Below are positions 1 to 10,000 of a DNA stretch of 64,000 bases, one piece after another. The notes under the pieces were generated by a model that had not been told where the DNA came from, did not search any database, and saw only the letters and a program-made list of their open reading frames with translations. The stretch comes from Symsagittifera roscoffensis. Lineage: Eukaryota > Xenacoelomorpha > Acoela > Convolutidae. The stretch covers positions 76,934,349 through 76,998,348 of the forward strand of contig NC_087062.1 of NCBI RefSeq assembly GCF_963678635.1, written 5' to 3'. The translations under genes were made by a program, and so were the position numbers. Position 1 is the stretch's first letter, and every line of letters begins with the position of its first letter.

Positions 1-2779
1 TATCCAGCACGTGCCCTGTCACATCTGCCTCCGTCCCGATGTGCATTGCATCTTCTTCAAGCATGGCGCAGTGTCCAATCGATCTCACTTTCAATTCTTC
101 TTTCCATACGTAGATTTGTCCAATTAGGTCTTCGTCACATGTTAACCTTGTTTTGGTATAGATGTTAATCCCATTTATATTTAGCATCACCTCGTGTGGA
201 CCATAAGCTTCAGTATATCTGCTATCAACACGTACCGACTTGCTGCCCCCTCTCATGAGTAGTGCTCTCAGTGCTCTAGAAGTCGTTTGTGGGCTTATAC
301 TACTCAAATAGTCTGCATACACGTCAATGTGCATTATTGTCTGGTCGCTCGGCTCGCTCAAGTTTCTGGTTACCTCGTGGCCGCCCACTGTGATTATCGA
401 CATTATTCTTGCCCCGATTTTCGATATGCCAAAAGGCTTACCTGTCACCATTTTTACAGTGTTACAATTCCCGGTCTTTGTTGAGCCTGGTACAGCCTCT
501 GGTGTTGGGTTCGATCCGGTTAATGCTTCGTTAAAATTCTGTTTTTCGATCTCCAGCTTTAGTCGTTGCTCTATTTCTTTCGCAGCCAGATCCTGTTTCA
601 CTTTGGCAATTGCTTCCGTCGCCGCTTTCTCATAATTTATCTCTAGAGAATTCCCTGCCGCGGATTCTATCGCACCATTAACATGTGTTACAGCTTTCAC
701 TGTCTTCGTTGGCAATTCCGTGCTTGGTGTTCCTAAGTTCCTCGATTCAAACTGTGCCGCTAATGCCAACTTATGTTTGGGGTGACTCTGGTCCTTGACC
801 GCTTCCCAGAACAAGGGACAACACATTCTGAAGTGCCCCTCCTGGTTACAGAAGAAGCATCTAGCGCCTATCTTGATGATTAAGCCATTATAGTACTCGT
901 GTTCCTCCATCTGGCTCATGTCCTCCTCATCCGGTGCGTATCCTAGGCTCTTCATGCCTTGTTTGTATGTTGTGCAGTCAGCCACGTGGTGGTCCGCTGA
1001 CCCGCAGTTCGCGCATGATCTGCGCTTGTCCATATCATCTCTAGGTTTGTACCATGATGACCTCTGGGGTTGGCTTCCCACCTGTGTGTTCCTGTTTTCC
1101 GAATATGAGTATTTCTTGGGCTTCATCAGCATGCATTCCCTTGATTTCTGTCTCATTTCTTCTGGGGTTGGTGCGCTGTTTTTCGACAATGTGTAGTATG
1201 TAGCTAACATTGTCCTTAAGTCATCACTTTTTACCCCATCAATGAACTTCGAGGCAATGCTGAAGTTTCTTCTGTTTGTCGACTCCTCTGGGTCACTCCT
1301 TCTTCTCAAGCTCTCGAGATCATCTAGGAACCGATCTATTGACTCGTCGTCCCTCTGCCTTCTCTTTTCAAATCGCATCATCGCTTGGTGACCCTTCATG
1401 CCTGACCCGAATCGATTCAGTAATATCTCGAAGATCTTGTCCGCGGTGTCGCGTTCTTCTTCTTTCTTTGCGACCACGCATTTTAATGCCGTGCCTTCTA
1501 AGTTGCTGAGTATGGCCGTGCATGCTTGTCTTTCATCATTTAAGTTATCTTGCTCTAGGTGTAATCTCATCACTTCCACCCAAGTGTCGATGCATCCATC
1601 GGAGTCGTCTTTGAATTCCTTTGGCTTCTTGAAAGTTTTTCTTAATTTTCCGTCCCTCCTATCGCTCGAGTCAGTGTTCCTCGTGGCGAAGGCCTCTAGA
1701 GTCCTGTTCATCATCTCCCAAGTGCTTGCCCATGTCATAGCATCCGGACCTGCGTTGCTGTTAGCTGTTGAGTCCCCCGGGCCAGTCGTTGTACTTGACG
1801 TTCCATTCTTCATGATTGTTTTAGCAGCTGTTGGTGCTATGCTCACCGTGTCCCGGGTTAAGGGCAACGGTGTCGATTACCGTTTGCCCCTTTGTGGTTC
1901 CACAAAGTCAACTCTGGTGCCTTGCGTGCGATCCGCTGCCGGTCTTTCTTGTGAGGTAGAATTTCTCAAGATTGCATCCAACTTCGCCTGTATTGCACAC
2001 GAACTTTCGGCCTGATTCCTGTTCATTATGTCCATTCTCTTTTCCAGGCTACCTAACTGGCTGTTGACATCATCATATCGGTTTTTCAACTGTTGCATAT
2101 CTTTTTTGATGTTCTTATCTCGTTCTTCATTGGTGGCATCTACCTTGTCCGACATCTGCTGGAGTCTCTCGTCTGTCGCCTTAGCCAGGTTAAAATAACT
2201 ATCCAGATACTCGTGTTTGTTGTATTTCAACTCTTTCCTTATTAAGTCTCTATCTTCCTCACTGTACTTCAGTCTCTTGTCGATCTGATTTAGTTTTGTC
2301 ATCAGGTCTCCAAGCTCAAGGGTAGCTGTTTCATGATCAGCCGTTGTCTTGTTTCCAGCTGTCGCTTCCTTTCTGGCTTGTTCTTCCTTTGGGTCGGCTT
2401 CTGTCGCCTTCGTGCTCACTGTCCCAATTGTTCGTGCTCTTCCAGTCTGTGATTCCTCGGCCGTGTTGTCTTTGGATTTCATTCCGACCATCATCGCCAA
2501 CTTTTCTGTAAAAGATGTCTTCTTTACTTGAGAGTCATCTTTCACCGTTTCTCTGGTATTGCCTGTTGTGTCTTCCAACGCGTCTATCGGCGAAAACTCC
2601 ACGGTTTTTGGATTTTGATCTTCCATATGGGGCATCGGTGTGGATTCCGTTGTCTTTTTCTCCACTTCATCTACGCTCTGGTCTGGTGTCTCTAGGTCGA
2701 TTTCGATTGTGGGCTCCACCTGTATTTCCCTCGCATCTTCTCGCGTCTTGCTCTCGGTGCCACTTCTCGTGCTGACCAT
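1..2779 (-). pseudogene. Copy A ORF1 (Gag to start of protease), partial
   Basis: Encodes the structural Gag protein fused to the protease region. From the Met at 2779 there is a long charged, coiled-coil-rich segment (about 300 residues), then a capsid-like helical region, then two CCHC zinc knuckles near 1015 and 859 (C-A-N-C...H...C and C-F-F-C...H...C), both with all metal ligands, then a charged linker leading into the protease domain. The window ends just before the DTG motif. An in-frame TAA at 1877-1879 stands where copy B has a Gln codon. Below it the frame is in register at 1804, 1015, 859 and 46, so Gag and protease share one frame. An upstream start homologous to that of copy B (about 2906) is cut off by an in-frame stop. 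Retrotransposon Gag is clear; activity is unlikely because of the stop. Confidence 0.85.
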
Positions 2780-3224
2780 GCTAACTGAAAAGTTATTTTA
2801 TGTTTTGCCTGGGCTCCTTGATGTCGTTCCACGCAGCGACGAGTTATATTTCGTGTTTGATCCACTTGACCTTTTTTCAAGCACCGGTACCCTACTCCGT
2901 CTCATTATTTCTATTTACAATTGCTCTTATTTACAATATTATTTTATACACAATTCTATTCTAAGAATAAAAAATTTTGTGGAGACAAATTCTTAAAAGA
3001 AAATATACAACGTGATAAAAACCTTGTTCCAGTTCTCTAAAATCTTCGAGTAATTTTCTTTATTCGTGGTCCCAACTGTACCGGGTTCCAATTAGTCTTG
3101 TTCTGTCTTAATCCTGTCTTAAAACAGCTTGTTGTAATTTTACTTCAATTTTTATACTGTCCTAAGACTTCCAGTTACCGTCCCTACTCTTCTTCGTACC
3201 GTCCCAGGCTTCCTTTTACTGTCC

Positions 3225-3925
3225 CAAGACTGTTCGGTAATGTCCCAGTACTCCGTCAGTGTCCCAAGACCCCTGACCTGAGAGTAGTGTCCCAAGGCTA
3301 GTGTCCCAAGGCTAGTGTCCCAAGACCACTGTCCCAAGGCTAGTGTCCCAAGGCTAGTGTCCCAAGACTACTGTCCCAAGGCTAGTGTCCCAAGACTACT
3401 GTCCCAAGGCAAGTGTCCCAAGGCTAGTGTCCCAAGACTACTGTCCCAAGGCTAGTGTCCCAAGACTACTGTCCCAAGGCTAGTGTCCCAAGACTACTGT
3501 CCCAAGGCTAGTGTCCCAAGGCTAGTGTCCCAAGACTACTGTCCCAAGGCTAGTGTCCCAAGGCTAGTGTCCCAAGACCACTGTCCCAAGGCTAGTGTCC
3601 CAAGACTACTGTCCCAAGACCACTGTCCCATGACCACTGTCCCAAGACCCTTGTCCCAAGACCACTGTCCCAAGACCACTGTCCCAAGACCACTGTCCCA
3701 AGACCCTGTCCCAAGACACTGTCCCAAGACCCTTGCCCCAAGACCACTGTCCCAAGACCACTTGTCCCAAGACCCTGTCCCAAGACCACTGTCCCAAGAC
3801 CACTGTCCCAAGACCCTGTCCCAAGACCACTGTCCCAAGACCACTGTCCCAAGACTGTATCAAGACTGTTCTGGTCCAACACTGTCCCAGGACTTCTTTG
3901 GCACTGTCCCAAGACTGTTGACAAG
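3225..3925 (-). repeat. 14-bp minisatellite in leader, copy A
   Basis: About 45 head-to-tail units of roughly 14 bp built on GTCCCAAGRC plus a variable tetranucleotide (units such as GTCCCAAGGCTAGT, GTCCCAAGACTACT and GTCCCAAGACCACT). Unit types are grouped: GGCTAGT units dominate at 3290-3600 and ACCACT units at 3600-3860, with degenerate units at both edges. It sits at the same leader position in copies B and C. Because 14 is not a multiple of 3, open frames occur in several frames on both strands without meaning. Confidence 0.95.
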
Positions 3926-4539
3926 TGTCTGAGCGGTGGGACCTCTCTCTTCTTCGTTATGGGGACTTCTTGATTCACTGTACCTTGTACCACCACTCAA
4001 GCTCTAGTAAAATTTCCCCAAAAACCCTCTCTTAAAAGCCAAATGCTGACCCCCCTTTTTTCTTATTTCTTTTTAGTTACCTCTATTTCAATGTTCCAAG
4101 CAACTTGAGACCAAAACCTGTGCGCAGGTATCTTGTGATCACCTGTTCGTATAAAAACTAAACACAAATCCTCCCCAAAATGCAACAAAAAATCCAAGCC
4201 AGAAAAAGTAATAAAAACTGAAAAATGAGCCCACCTAAATTTCAAAGGTGACCAATGTCTACCTTTCGTCGGAAAAAAAAATGTCTGGTACCTAATTGCC
4301 ACGCGTTTCCTTCCCCCCTGCTAGCGATCTTATGGGGTATCACAAAAACTGTCTATGTCCGTTCCCCCCTACCGATCCGACCAGGGTACCTACCCTAACC
4401 TAATTCCAATTTTGGATATCCGTTTCCTATGACCAACGCGTGTAAATGACTAATGTAACTAAATCAACGATGTCGACCAATTAGTTACTCTAATTTCTCC
4501 CCTTTTTACAATTTACAACCGCCAACCTCTAACTTAACC

Positions 4540-4577
4540 AGCCCCCCTTCTAACCTCCCCCCTTTTTAGCCCCCCTT
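4540..4577 (-). other. G-run block in leader sense strand (possible G-quadruplex), copy A
   Basis: The plus strand shows three runs of six or more C separated by short spacers, so the element's sense strand (and its RNA) carries G6-spacer-G6-spacer-G6 followed by GG. The block is conserved in copies B (22875-22912) and C (26350-26386). Another G run lies close by on the Gag-proximal side in B and C. Folding into a quadruplex is an inference. Confidence 0.5.
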
Positions 4578-4792
4578 CTTGAGTCTAAAATCACCTTAAG
4601 CGCCGGGTGCTAAACCTCTCAAGAGAAAACCGTAGACCTGTCTCCAGGCCTGCTCAAGTAAAAACGTTCCTCAAAACCGGGGGATTTCGCTTATCCAATT
4701 TTACACTTATCTCCTATAATGTAATTTGGATTTTAACGATACCCGTTCTGCCCAACTTGCGAACTCGAGATTTGCCAAATCCTTCTTGGCTG

Positions 4793-4990
4793 CTTTCCCA
4801 CTCGACTGGTCACCTGTTCCAGTCCAGTCTCCTAATGGTTCAGCTCAAGTGTTCCTGAACCACTTTCCCACTCGGCCGGTCACCTCTTCCAGTCGAGTCT
4901 CCTATTGGTTCAGCTCAAGTGCTCCTGAACCACTTTCCCACTCGGCTGGTCACCTCTTCCAGTCAAGTCTCCTTGTTGTCCAGCTAAGTT
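4793..4990 (-). repeat. 69-bp tandem repeat in leader, copy A (about 2.9 units)
   Basis: Three consecutive units beginning CTTTCCCACTCG on the plus strand, each about 69 bp, with a few substitutions between units. The same array occurs in copy B (23161-23355) and copy C (25943-26105). No coding role is evident. Confidence 0.85.
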
Positions 4991-5451
4991 CCAAGCTATC
5001 TGAAAACCCTTGACAACGCCCCACACTCGGGCTCTTTATTAAGGTTACTGGGTTAAATTACTAGGTTGATCGAAACGATCGAACTTGTAAAACAGTATGG
5101 GTATACTATTTAATTAATATAAAGGTTTGATCCAACTAATCTGGTGTCAAAGTCACTGTCTTTTTTCGTTTTATGGTTTTTTGTTCCTTTTTCTATTCTT
5201 TTTTGGTTTTTGTTTTGCTTTTTGTCTTTTTGCTCGTGTTTTTGTCCCCCTAGTTGCCCCCTTTACTCGGTTAGCTAAGCCTCGTTCGGAAAGCGTACCA
5301 GGAAGTTTTCTCGAGTTTTCTTAAAAAGCTATCACGGTACAACCGGAAGGTTTGCACGTTCCTGCCGAACCGTACCGCCGGTACTCTAGAATGGGCATTC
5401 AGCCCGAAGCTGTCTCAAGTGGGTTCGACTCCGTAGTCTTGATGTCGTAAA

Positions 5452-5466
5452 CACCCAGGAGCGCCA
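5452..5466 (-). other. Candidate primer binding site, copy A
   Basis: On the minus strand the leader reads TGGCGCTCCTGGGTG starting 11 nt inside the LTR end. TGG at the start is the expected complement of a tRNA CCA tail, and the 15 bases are identical in copy B. The 11-nt gap to the LTR is longer than usual and I cannot name the tRNA, so the assignment is tentative. Confidence 0.5.
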
Positions 5467-5477
5467 TAAAAACACTC

Positions 5478-6380
5478 TGTAACATTCGTCTACTGCAGTC
5501 ACACATGAGGCTTAAGAAAAATAGGCCCTATAACTATTGGCTCAAGAGTCAGGGACACTATCTCTTGTGTTTTTCCACCTCAAATCAGTCGGAGCCAATT
5601 CGGTTCGCTTGTGACACGAGACCACGACCCGTTACAGCTTAAAGGCTACTACTAAAATATCCCCCCCACTCTAGAATTAATAACGTCCCCATACTCAGGT
5701 CTCTAGATACCCAAAATACATGAACGCCGTTAAAAACCGGGTCGGAACAATCCGTTAAGTTACTTTTTATAGGACAGTGGAACTTTGATCCATTTCAGAT
5801 GGTTCAACCTAAAACTCGCCTTACCTCAACATAACAATTATAAAACACACTCTAGAATTTTAAATTAGTACTCACATTATAGCACGCTCAAGAATCAGGA
5901 AGTAAATAAGTCGGTGTGCAACTCAAGAATCAATAAAGTAACTAAAATGAGTTTAATGTTTGTCAGTTTTAATAACAAGAACAAGTTTGTACTCTAGAAT
6001 GTCAGTTCTCGTGAACCATTGGGACACTCTAGCTGTCCACCTTTCCACCGAAGGTTCACTCTAGTCCAGTTTAGAATAATACTCCAATCACAACAATCCA
6101 GTTCGTGGGGATGCGCTCGTCTCTGTTCTAGATGGGACAGCTCTACTCTAGATTTTTATCGCTACTGAAATTGCAAATAGCAATTTCCCACTGATTTTTC
6201 TAGCAACTTTCCCGCAATTGTCACTCGATTGTTCTGACTTCTCTTTTCTGATTTTCAGTTATCGCGAGAAAATCGTGCATGACAGGTTCCATTCGAAATT
6301 TTAAAAAATTAAATTTCACTCCAAAATCAAGTGTTTTTTGCTTCTCTCAAGGTCAAACTTCCAAATATGACCGACTGGCA
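5478..6380 (-). repeat. 5' LTR, copy A
   Basis: A 903-bp LTR reading TG(CCAGTCGG)...(TGTTACA) on the minus strand, with the same ends as the 898-bp LTR of copy F. The central portion is markedly diverged from B, C and F. The sequence AATAAA found in the C and F LTRs reads TATAAA here. The left side joins the leader and candidate primer binding site, which makes it the 5' LTR. Confidence 0.85.
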
Positions 6381-6383
6381 CAT

Positions 6384-6553
6384 GGGGACTCATATGTTGA
6401 TGTACTCGAGTACAGGGAGTAATTAAATTGCTAAGCAACTCAAGAATTAGGTAATATAACTAAATTAAATAAGTTTGATACTGGTCAGTTTTGGTAACAG
6501 AAGTAAGTTCTGGCTCTAGAATTTGAGTTTTTTATGAACCATTGGGACACTCT
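6384..6553 (-). repeat. Truncated 3' LTR remnant, copy B
   Basis: About 170 bp matching the middle of the LTRs of B and F (compare 24245-24415). It is bounded on the left by the outer end of copy A's LTR and on the right by an abrupt jump into the middle of ORF3, so both sides of the original LTR are missing here. The missing distal part could lie beyond copy A, outside the window. Confidence 0.8.
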
Positions 6554-7079
6554 GTTCTTTAGGCACTGTTCCTCGGATCTTCCTCAACAGCTTGTGTGAA
6601 TGATATGACATCCGAGCCAGTCTTACACATTTGGGCACTGAGAAGGCTTTGTCTATCAATACCCTCTGGCTGGATACTTCTACCATCGCCATGTGCAATG
6701 GATAGTGGCTGCCACATAGGTTGGCCATCACTGACCCCACTAGGGACTTCGCATTTAGAGGCAGTCCATAGGCTTCGCTCATGGGAAATCTCATCTCCGC
6801 TTCGAGTCCAATCTTCCAACTCTTGATGTGTTTCTGGGTCACCTGCAACACTCCGGGCCATGACTCCACGCTCAACGCGGTCACCAAGTGGTGTTCTGAC
6901 TCTAGCCTCTCCAGTGACTGGAGACTACACATTCTCGAGAACAACCCCAGAGCTGTTGCTAGGTTCACAGTGGTAGTCGCGTAACACTCAGCCACTATCC
7001 TAATCTCACTTTTCTCCCTTTCGGTGATATCTTCAAACCAGGTGACTAGAAAGACTGGAAAGACTGTATCCTGATCCAC
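6516..7079 (-). pseudogene. Copy B ORF3, N-terminal fragment
   Basis: Matches the first half of ORF3 in copies C and F, from the LVTWFEDI region onward, then runs out of the gene at about 6554 into LTR sequence that supplies a spurious C-terminus and stop. The first few residues are out of the family frame because of small indels near 7045-7080. The product family is not recognised: it is a mixed helical, soluble-looking protein without a signal peptide or membrane segment. The fragment lacks the C-terminal charged domain. Confidence 0.75.
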
Positions 7080-10000
7080 GATCGTCCATCACAGGTGTGC
7101 TCGCTATTCCCACACGTCGAGTCAAGACAACTGCCCGGCTCCATCTTCTTCGCCGACCTTGTTCCACTCGTCATCTCACTTGACTCCTTCATATGAGGCA
7201 GGATCAGTCTATGTACTATACTCAAGGTCGCTAAATCTTCATCCTCTGTCGGCGCCAATCTCACTCGCTCAGTGACTTCCTCGATCAGGCTCGCATGGGG
7301 ATGTGGACAGCAAGAGGGCCTGAGCAACTTCCACACCACTCCAAGATTCGTGGTCAACGTGCCAATCCCGTTACCCAATCTTAGTTCTACTCTTTTACTT
7401 GAGCGTAGCACACTTGTCACTTCCGGTGTTCTCTCGAGAATCAAACCCAGACTAGGTCTCTCTTTCCACAGGGTCTATCTCCATTATCCTCTCTATCCAG
7501 AACTTCAGCAACTCCCCCACCTCATAGTTTCTGTGGGCACCTCCAGCTTCTAAGTCTAGGAAAGGGTTGTATGCCATTCCCATCACTCCAGACACATACT
7601 GATACTCTCCCTTCTTGTTGGGTTTCGAGTACTCTCCTGGAGGAGCCAGGTTACGGTGAGCGTCGTGTTTCTCCTCGAAATTCTTGTTGTAGAATCTCCG
7701 TATCTCATCTAACTTCCTGTGGCTCTCCAGAGATTGCCTAGAACCATCTTCCTTTTCTATCCCAGTACTCTGGTACACATTCAAGATTACTGTGGAGACT
7801 TTCCTCTCCAGCGTCTTGCTTCCAATTGCTCTCTGGTGACATGCTAGGATGGTACTGTCAGTCATCATCGACATTGTCCATCTCAAGAAGCAGGTAGCAT
7901 CCTTCCTCCTTGCCAGGCTCAAGCCTGAGTTGTCCCTAGCAACATGCTGCATCAGCATTCGATATACCTCTAGGTTCTTGCCTCCCAACTTCAACTTGTC
8001 GTACGAAGTTAGTGTCTCTAACTCTATTCCCAACAGGCTCCACGCAAACATCAGTTGTCCTGCGGTCCTAATAAAGAGATTTGCCATCAACGGCAATGCC
8101 GATGATGATGTTCTCATCGCTTCTTCAAAATGATCCTTTAACAAGCTCTGCCAAGTTCTCTTCAGCTGGCTCCCCAATTCTAATTTATTGATACCAGCCT
8201 TCTGCTGGGTAGCCCAGTTGCGTCGTTTGCGTGACACTCCACTGTCGAGCTTCTTCAGGCAGTCTTCCAATTCCTGCAATGTTTCCAGGGCCACCCACCA
8301 CGGTCGGGCGGTGTTCCTCGTTTTATTTTTCTCAAGAGGATCGCTAGTCACTTGCTTCCCGGTAGCCTGGTGTTCATTTGAGACCCATTCATTACCGACG
8401 TCCACTTCCCACGTCTGCCCGCTCGTTGAACCTCGCTTCATTTTTATCTTCTGAGGTTTGAAGTCTTCTTCCGTTGCTGAACTGGTGGGGATCTCCATCT
8501 CCATCGTAGCTACTCTTGTAGGCTGCTGTCTTCCATCGTGCCAGAACCATGGGGGCCGTCTCTCTCAAGTTCTTCTCCGAGACCGCATCCGCCGAAGGAC
8601 TTCCCAATCCCTCCACGTCTCTCTTCCTCTTGCGAGACCTCACGTCTTTACTCGGGGGCGTTGTCGTTACCATCACTGATTCGACTTCCTTGTCTCCCCC
8701 CAACCCTTCCAACTCTTTCCTCCCCCCCCTGCTCGAGCCTTAAGGATATTAGTACTTTTAATTATATTACTAGTTCCAACCTTATCCCCCCTTACATGTT
8801 CAATTATTTTATCGTCAGTTTTTTGTTTCGGAGTAGAGCTGTCTTTACATTTGTCTTCTCTGGTCTTTCGTGGTGCCTTCCTCAACTCGACCATCTTGCT
8901 CAGCAGCTCTTCTCTAGCTTTCTCCTCCAGACCTGTCCCCACCAGGATAGGTTCTCCGAACTTCACCACCGTGTCCCACAGCTCCTCCTTGAAATCGTCC
9001 AATGTGGTGTCGTCGTCCACTTCTCGATTAAAATCGCTCAAGAATTTTCGCCAAGCATCCGCATCCAGGGTACCTAGGAAGGCATCCCTGTTTCCCTCGA
9101 AGGTGTTTTTCTCCCTTTTGTCCGCACTCAAGAAGATCATTCCCATGTTGGGATTCTCACTCGTCAGTGGCAACTCTAGGTTCTTGCGAGGAGACGAGGT
9201 CAAAGGTGGCGTGGGGGTGTCTGCCCAATTTTCTCCACTCAGATCTTTCAACAGCTCTTGCGTGGTGAACTCTTCCTCTGATGGCTTCTGCTCCGGGGTA
9301 TTTCCCACCTCCATATCCTCTCCTGCCTCGCTGAGAGTCTCATCCATGCTCTCCTCCCCCGATTCTGCTTCTCTTCTCTCAAGAATCCTTCTGAATTGAT
9401 CCTCTACGGGACCACTCCTTTTATCCCCAGGGGTATCCACTGATAGGGGTGCTGGCGTAGCTGGACCCGTTTCCTTGTACTCTGTCAGGGCCACATGCAA
9501 TGGGCCTGCTGCATCCAGCTTTTTTCCTTCCTGATTCCTTTCCACCTGCTCTAGTCCGTAAGGTGCCCGGTATTTCCTTGTGGCAAACAGCACCTCGTCT
9601 GCTTTCAGTGCGATATTCCCTTCAGTCACTATCATCCTGCCATCGTCCCACACCGGCAACTGGTTCTCTAGACCTGCCCGCTCAAGTGTTCTCACGGCAT
9701 CTCGCACCTCGAATTTCGGGGGCATCGACCCTCTCATTTTCTTGGCTTGAGTTGTCCATGAATTTATCTTCGCATCGCTGGTGTGAAAATAAATCGCTGC
9801 AGTGTAGCCGATGAAGAGAGGATCCCAGCCGTCGATGAACTCCTTCTGCTGTTCTTCGGTTGCTGCTCTTGCGAAAAGGCATGGGACCACCAGGGAGCTG
9901 TTCATCCCCAGGGTCATTCTCCTCACTGTCGGGAATTCGGGAATGCTTGCTGGCATGACTTCCTTCTCCAATATCGCTTCTAACTCCCTCTTCACCAGCT

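Larger units (their letters stand above)
2780..5477 (-). other. Copy A 5' leader (non-coding)
   Basis: Lies between the 5' LTR and Gag. In element sense it holds a primer-binding-like site, an A-rich/purine-rich tract (T-rich on the plus strand, 5157-5255), 69-bp repeats, a G-run block, a stretch conserved with copy B around 4310-4400, and the 14-bp minisatellite. No conserved ORF is present; open frames here differ between copies and follow repeat periodicity. Confidence 0.75.
1..6380 (-). mobile_element. Copy A: 5' part of giant Ty3/gypsy-type LTR retrotransposon
   Basis: Read on the minus strand this is LTR (5478-6380), a long leader with tandem repeats (2780-5477), then the Gag and start of protease region (1-2779), where it leaves the window. 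Order and sequence match copies B and C. Its LTR is clearly more diverged from those of B, C and F than these are from each other, so A may belong to another subfamily. Its outer LTR end abuts an LTR fragment of copy B, as expected if A inserted into B's 3' LTR. Pol and the 3' ORFs are not visible. Confidence 0.9.

Noticed and set aside
3225-3925. Array resembling a CRISPR repeat array
   Set aside because: Units are contiguous 14-mers with no spacers, and the surroundings are eukaryotic retroelement sequence.
3483-3932. Open frames of repeated SQDHCPKTTVPRP-type residues on both strands in the minisatellites (also 21896-22353 and 26770-27247)
   Set aside because: A stop-free 14-bp repeat is open in several frames on both strands; frames and starts differ between copies and nothing is conserved at protein level.
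5127-5324. Phe/Leu-rich open frame that looks like a membrane peptide
   Set aside because: It is the T-rich strand of the purine-rich leader tract; copy B has a similar tract without the same frame.
5425-5440. GGTTCGACTCC, an exact match to a Pol III B box, beside the primer binding site of copy A
   Set aside because: No cloverleaf or A box can be built around it, and copy B has a mismatch. Taken as chance or part of the leader.
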